31,912 nucleotides of DNA from assembly GCA_003427395.1 (NCBI GenBank), contig BFEA01000177.1:808559-840470 (forward strand), written 5' to 3'. This DNA comes from Chara braunii. Taxonomy: Eukaryota > Streptophyta > Charophyceae > Charales > Characeae. Under the pieces are notes generated by a model that was not told the DNA's origin, did no database searches, and saw only the letters and a program-made list of their open reading frames with translations. The first letter of the stretch is position 1. Every line of letters begins with the position of its first letter. Shown here in pieces: positions 28,270 to 31,912 of this stretch. The position numbers and the translations under genes are program-made.

Positions 28270-30410
28270 GATACCTCAGCTCCAGTAGCGAGAGGGGCGA
28301 ACAGCGACAGAGATGTCGGGAAGCCCACTACTGAGGAGGGCGCAGGTGTACACTGCACCATGGCTAGGAGGTGCCGCGGGGATGAGAGGCGTCGAGGGAG
28401 GACTGAGAACGGCGCTGGCGGGAAAGGTCAGCGTAGTGGCGGTCGAGGGCGGTAGTGTAAGGGCACCGCGAGGAGGTATGACCGTCCAGGCGGCAACGCA
28501 AAACCCACGCCGGCGCAAAATAGTCGCGCGCTCCTCTGCGGAAAGGATACCGCGAGGAGGGACAAAGCCCTAAGGGAGGTCCTGCTGAGGGACTTCGGGG
28601 GGCGACGAGCCAGCGTGACCGGGGTGGCTGCGTGCCCGAGAAAGGGTGGAGAGGATGAGTTCGAGGCGCTCAGCCATAGGGAGAGTAAGGTCCTCCAGGT
28701 GGTGGTGGACGGCGTCGCCGAGGTCGAGGTCGGCGCTATGGTCACCCTCTGGTGACAGCGGGGCACCAGCGTCCTGCTCACCATAGTCGAGCGCGCTGAA
28801 ACGGCGCGAGAAGTGGCGGCCCTGCTGCGTGGAATGGCGGGGGCGACCGCGGAAAGGGGAACGACGCTAGGAAGTGTCGTGAGAGGAGGAGGAGGAGTAG
28901 CCCGTGCGCTGAGGCTAGGAGGAGGAGGCGGGGTGAAGACGGGCCCGCATCCGCTGATGGTCCCTGGCGGCCTCGTAAGCCTGCGGGGCCGATGTGAACT
29001 CATACCGTCATAGCTCGGAGCGGTACTCGAGCGGAAGGCTGGCCAAGAAACGATCGATAAGGGCCGCCTCGGGGAGGAACGCCATGTTACAAATGAGGCG
29101 GGGGTCCTCAAAGACCTGGATATGGCGATCCAGGCCGACAGCGCCACCAGTGTCGGACCAGCATGTAGTGAAGACACGCTCGAAGGCGTCAGACACGTCG
29201 TATCGGGCTCCGAAGCGATCCTCGAGGAACGCCTGGAAATCCATGAAGGTCGGAGTCCGACCCGCACGAACGGAGTAAGCGTAGAAATTCTCCCAGGCGT
29301 CGGAAGGACCACCACGCAGGCGCTTGGAGAGGTTAGTCACCCACGTGTCGGGTGCGGCACCCATGAGCTGGAGCGTGCGGGTGGCATGCTGTAGCCACCG
29401 AGACACGCGTATGCCTGTATCGTCATACAAGGCAATGTCCGTCAAGCGGACGAGTGGTGCGCCACCGTTTTGGCGGCGAGGAGAACGGGAAGCAGGGGAC
29501 TGCGCTACGGCTGAATAAGTCGGCGCAGGTCTTGGAGGAGGGGGCGCAACTGACTGTACGCCCGGGCCGCATGGTGGAGCGGCGGGGGGAACAGCGACAG
29601 GCTGCACGGGAGCTGCGGTAGAAGAGGTCGCAACAACCGGAGGAATAGGGAGGCGGTAGGATGGGGATGGGTAGGGTGCAGGGCGAGGGAAGCGAGCCTG
29701 CATGGGAGGAAGAGTAGAGAAAGAAGGGGGTGCGTCGGAAGGTGCGGCCACCTGTGAGGGTGGGGGAGGCTGAAGACGTGAGAGGGCGAGGTCAACCCGG
29801 AGTTGGGCAATCTCGTCCTCGAGACCTCGAACATAGGTCGAGCGAGGATTGGCAGGAGGAAGAGTGGAGGAAGTGGACGCACAAGCGGCGCGGGGCATCC
29901 CAAGGGGGGGAGAGCCAGGTGGCGCTGCGGTCGTGCGAATGGGAGGGAGAAGTGGGGCACCCGGAAAAGCTGCGACCATGGTAACAGGTTGTGGTACCGT
30001 AGCCGTAGTGGTCGGGATCTGGGCGGGTGCGCCCGTAGACTGAGGGAGGGTCTGACTCGTGGCGGCCGTCGAGCTAGGGGCGTGGACGATCACCAAGATG
30101 GTCGGGTCGGGGACAGTGGAGGAGGAAGCTCCGTCGTGGCCATCTTGTCGGAGGACGGGGGACCCGGACTGGGAGCGAGGAGATGGAGGGCAGGCAGCGT
30201 TCTGAAGTTGCTGCATGCCAGCGGCAAGGGTCGCCACCTGCGCCTGTAAGGGCGCGAGGGTCGCGAGTAGCGCCTAGATGGGTGCAAGGAGGGAGGTGAG
30301 GAGGGTGTGCAGATCCCCCTGGGCTGGTGGCCTTGGTCCGTCGCCACGGGTGTGGAGCCCTGTGCCGTGGTCGTCGTCGCGTCGGCGGCGTGTAACGCAC
30401 CGTCAGCCAT
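28270..30410 (-). pseudogene. Gypsy-2 Gag
   Basis: The likely start is the ATG at 30408-30410 (complement), giving MADGALHAADATTTT. The frame shifts near 30320, meets a TAG at 30274-30276 and is then open to 29008. It runs from a Pro/Ala/Thr-rich N-terminal half into a capsid domain: LTDIALYDDTGIRVSRWLQ, WENFYAYSVRAG, TFMDFQAFLEDRFG and FLPEAALIDRFLASLPLEYRSEL. The sequence after 29008 continues with YEFTSAPQAYEAARDHQRMRARL. Further on, EERATILRRRGFCVAAW (about 28530) sits where Gag knuckles occur, but only one Cys is visible. Gag forms the particle shell. Confidence 0.85.
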
Positions 30411-30596
30411 GGGGAGGTGACGGGCCGGACTAGAGGGGGCCAGGAGAGATCCGCGTGAGCGGAGGGCGTAGGGGGGGATCCGCGGTAGAAGGCGGCGGAC
30501 GACGCTAGCAAGGCTAACGCGGGCGCCGTCAAAGGAGGAGGGGTGGTTCGGGTCCAGGGTGCCCGAATAGGAAGGGGAGTAGGGGGGGGGTTGAAG

Positions 30597-30634
30597 AACC
30601 CTAAACCCTAGAAAAACCCTAAGAAAACCCTAAC
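30597..30634. repeat. Short CCCTAAA telomere-like tract
   Basis: Four CCCTA words occur within 38 bp: AACCCTAAACCCTAG, then AAAAACCCTAAG, then AAAACCCTAACC. Plant telomeres are (TTTAGGG)n, and AAACCCTAA teloboxes occur in promoters. Here the tract lies about 190 bp upstream of the gypsy-2 gag start. Confidence 0.7.
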
Positions 30635-30845
30635 CAAAGTTTGAGTGGTTAGGGTACGGTGTCGGTGACCTAATCAATAAAATAAAATAGCAAGCATAGG
30701 GGGAGGGAAGGCGGGAGAAAAAAAAATAAACAGCGAGATTTCGAGAGAAAATAAAAATAAATAAGAAAATAAATAAATAATAAAAATAATTACAGAAATA
30801 AGTAAAAAGATGTGAAGAGAAGAAACAATGTTTATTTTTTGAAAT

Positions 30846-31170
30846 TTTCGGCAGCATTTCCTTACCCCCCATGGGGTCAAGAATGTGCCAAGGGGAAAGG
30901 AGAGACCAAGGTGAGCACGCTAGGTTTCAAGATGCCGTAAATCAAAAAAGAAATTTCAAAAAAAAATAAAGAAATAATAAATAAATAAATAAATAAGTAA
31001 ATAAGTGGATGACGAGGGGGAATGAAATGGAGTATCTGATTTTTCAAAAATTTTGGCAGCATTTCGTTACCCCCATGGGGTCGAAGTGTGCTGAAAAGAC
31101 TAAGTAAGAGAAAATCAGAAAATTTCGGCAGCACTTCGTTAGCCCCACGGGGTCAAAACGTGTGCCGAAA
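30846..31170. repeat. Three copies of an imperfect palindrome
   Basis: Copies lie at 30846-30890, 31051-31097 and 31123-31170. The shared layout is (T)TTTCGGCAGCA(T/C)TTC(C/G)TTA, then CCCCATGGGG (CCCCACGGGG in the third), then TC and a GTGTGCCGAAA-like end. The two halves are inverted relative to each other: TTTCGGCA against TGCCGAAA, with CCCC/GGGG at the centre. Spacings are about 205 and 72 bp, in otherwise A-rich sequence. Confidence 0.85.
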
Positions 31171-31653
31171 GCAAGAAAGACTAATACCTAATCAGATTTA
31201 GGGTTGCCATAAAGAAAATCAAATATTTAGGATAAATTAAAAAATAAATAAAATAAATCAGAAAATGAGAAAAGAAGGTGGTGAAGAAGATAATTCGAAT
31301 TTTTTGGAAAAAAAATAAAAGATAAATCAAAAGGGAGATAGAAAGAAGAAAAACAGAAAAAATTTGAAGTAGGGGGGAAGGGGAATGAAAAAGTGAAGGA
31401 GAAAAAAAAGAAATTGGTGGGAGAGAAAAAAAAATGAAGTGGTGGGTAGGGGGATGGTGTGGTGGTAGTTGGGGGAGAGGAGGGATGGGGAAAGGTGGAG
31501 AGGGATCAAGAAGCAAAGAGAACAGAAGGAGGAAAGAAAAGAAAATAAATAAAGAAAAGAGAGTAAAATAATGGGTGGTGGGAGAAAAGGTGGGGTGGAG
31601 AGAGGGGTATGAATAAGAGGAGAGAGAGAAGAGGGAGGGGAGAGAGAGAAGTG

Positions 31654-31890
31654 ATACCTGGCCCTTGGTGTCTCCAAGGGCACGAGGTATACCAAGACCA
31701 GGAGGGTCTTGGCCTTCGCTGCAGCAGCCAGCTGGAGGAGAGAGGGTGCTGAGATCTTGATCAGCCCCTAGCAGCACTTCTGCAGATCTGCAGATCTAGG
31801 GTCTGTTGTATGAGCAGACCCTCACCACTGTAAAGCAGCCCCCTAAGCAGGGGGGGTCTTGAGTTCCACCATGAGCTGCCACATGGCAGC
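31654..31890. repeat. Run of six consecutive hairpins
   Basis: In order: ATACCT...AGGTAT enclosing GCCCTTGG/CCAAGGGC (31654-31690); CCAAGACC/GGTCTTGG (31692-31712); GTGCTG/CAGCAC (31746-31777); AGGGTCTG/CAGACCCT (31798-31822); CCCCCT/AGGGGG (31839-31854); GCTGCCA/TGGCAGC (31875-31890). Stems of 6-14 bp are perfect apart from small bulges in the first. Confidence 0.75.
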
Positions 31891-31912
31891 AAAGATGGCC
31901 ACGTGCACAGGC

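Larger units (their letters stand above)
24121..30410 (-). mobile_element. Gypsy-2: near full-length Ty3/gypsy chromovirus internal region
   Basis: On the minus strand the order is gag, aspartic protease, RT, RNase H, integrase and a C-terminal chromodomain, the canonical Ty3/gypsy order. The sequence is far better preserved than gypsy-1. Breaks include five premature stops in the reading (complement of 30274-30276, 26938-26940, 26680-26682, 25159-25161, 24646-24648), frameshifts in gag and protease, and an 81-bp foreign insertion in RT. Stops are four TAG and one TGA, with none TAA. LTRs could not be paired inside the window. It is inactive but probably young. Confidence 0.93.
30411..31912. 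other. Upstream leader or flank of gypsy-2, non-coding
   Basis: Read on the minus strand, this precedes gag. 30700-31640 is very rich in A and G on the plus strand; the long minus frames there (31181-31777, 31327-31695) are Ser/Phe/Leu/Pro low-complexity products of the pyrimidine-rich complement. The stretch contains telomere-like motifs, three copies of a palindromic block and a run of hairpins, annotated separately. No LTR was identified; a weak GGTATCA word on the minus strand near 31653-31659 recalls an initiator-Met primer site but matches too little. Confidence 0.5.

Noticed and set aside
31651-31662. Primer-binding site for initiator tRNA-Met upstream of gypsy-2
   Set aside because: Only GGTATCA matches on the minus strand; the following bases differ and the word is part of a hairpin stem.
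31181-31777. 198-codon and 122-codon minus frames
   Set aside because: They are translations of the pyrimidine-rich complement of an A/G-rich tract, with Ser/Phe/Leu/Pro runs and no motif.

Overview
The window looks like a transposon-dominated stretch of a nuclear genome from the green plant lineage. I recognise no intact host gene. Support for a plant-type genome: two Ty3/gypsy chromoviruses whose pol ends in a chromodomain, two L1-type LINEs with an APE endonuclease and (in one) a plant-type CCHC zf-RVT tail, a short CCCTAAA (plant telomere-type) motif, and a fragment of an organelle-type tRNA-Gln gene. A charophyte such as Chara is a guess from general impression and cannot be settled from this sequence.

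Layout. 1-1180: AT-rich non-coding DNA with an imperfect duplication. 1180-4430 (+): decayed gypsy pol (gypsy-1: RT, RNase H, integrase, chromodomain), hit by a poly(A)-only insertion (2254-2300) and a ~330-bp palindrome-rich insertion (about 2668-3001). 4431-6000: no recognisable gene. About 6040-16600 (-): a large LINE (LINE-A) whose RT domain is split in two by a second, oppositely oriented LINE (LINE-B, + strand, about 6966-11691). 16600-22660: a dense cluster of small elements: poly(A)-only and short LINE-tail insertions with target-site duplications, a family of at least five or six TTAA-flanked elements with ACCACCAGTAC termini, a 30-bp minisatellite, and LTR-like repeats. 22661-24120: an LTR-like sequence and repeat-rich 3' flank. 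24121-30410 (-): a nearly full-length, recently decayed chromovirus (gypsy-2: gag, protease, RT, RNase H, integrase, chromodomain) carrying an 81-bp in-frame insertion of organelle-like DNA. 30411-31912: upstream leader region with telomere-like motifs, three copies of an imperfect palindrome and a run of six consecutive hairpins.

All autonomous elements are broken. The damage is strikingly uniform: premature TAG/TGA codons and Asp-to-Asn changes at catalytic residues, which is what C-to-T decay at methylated cytosines would give. The most informative observations are the LINE-in-LINE nest, a LINE 3'-terminal stem-loop present four times with compensatory base changes, a series of poly(A)-only insertions with target-site duplications, the TTAA element family, and the tRNA-Gln fragment inside the gypsy-2 RT.
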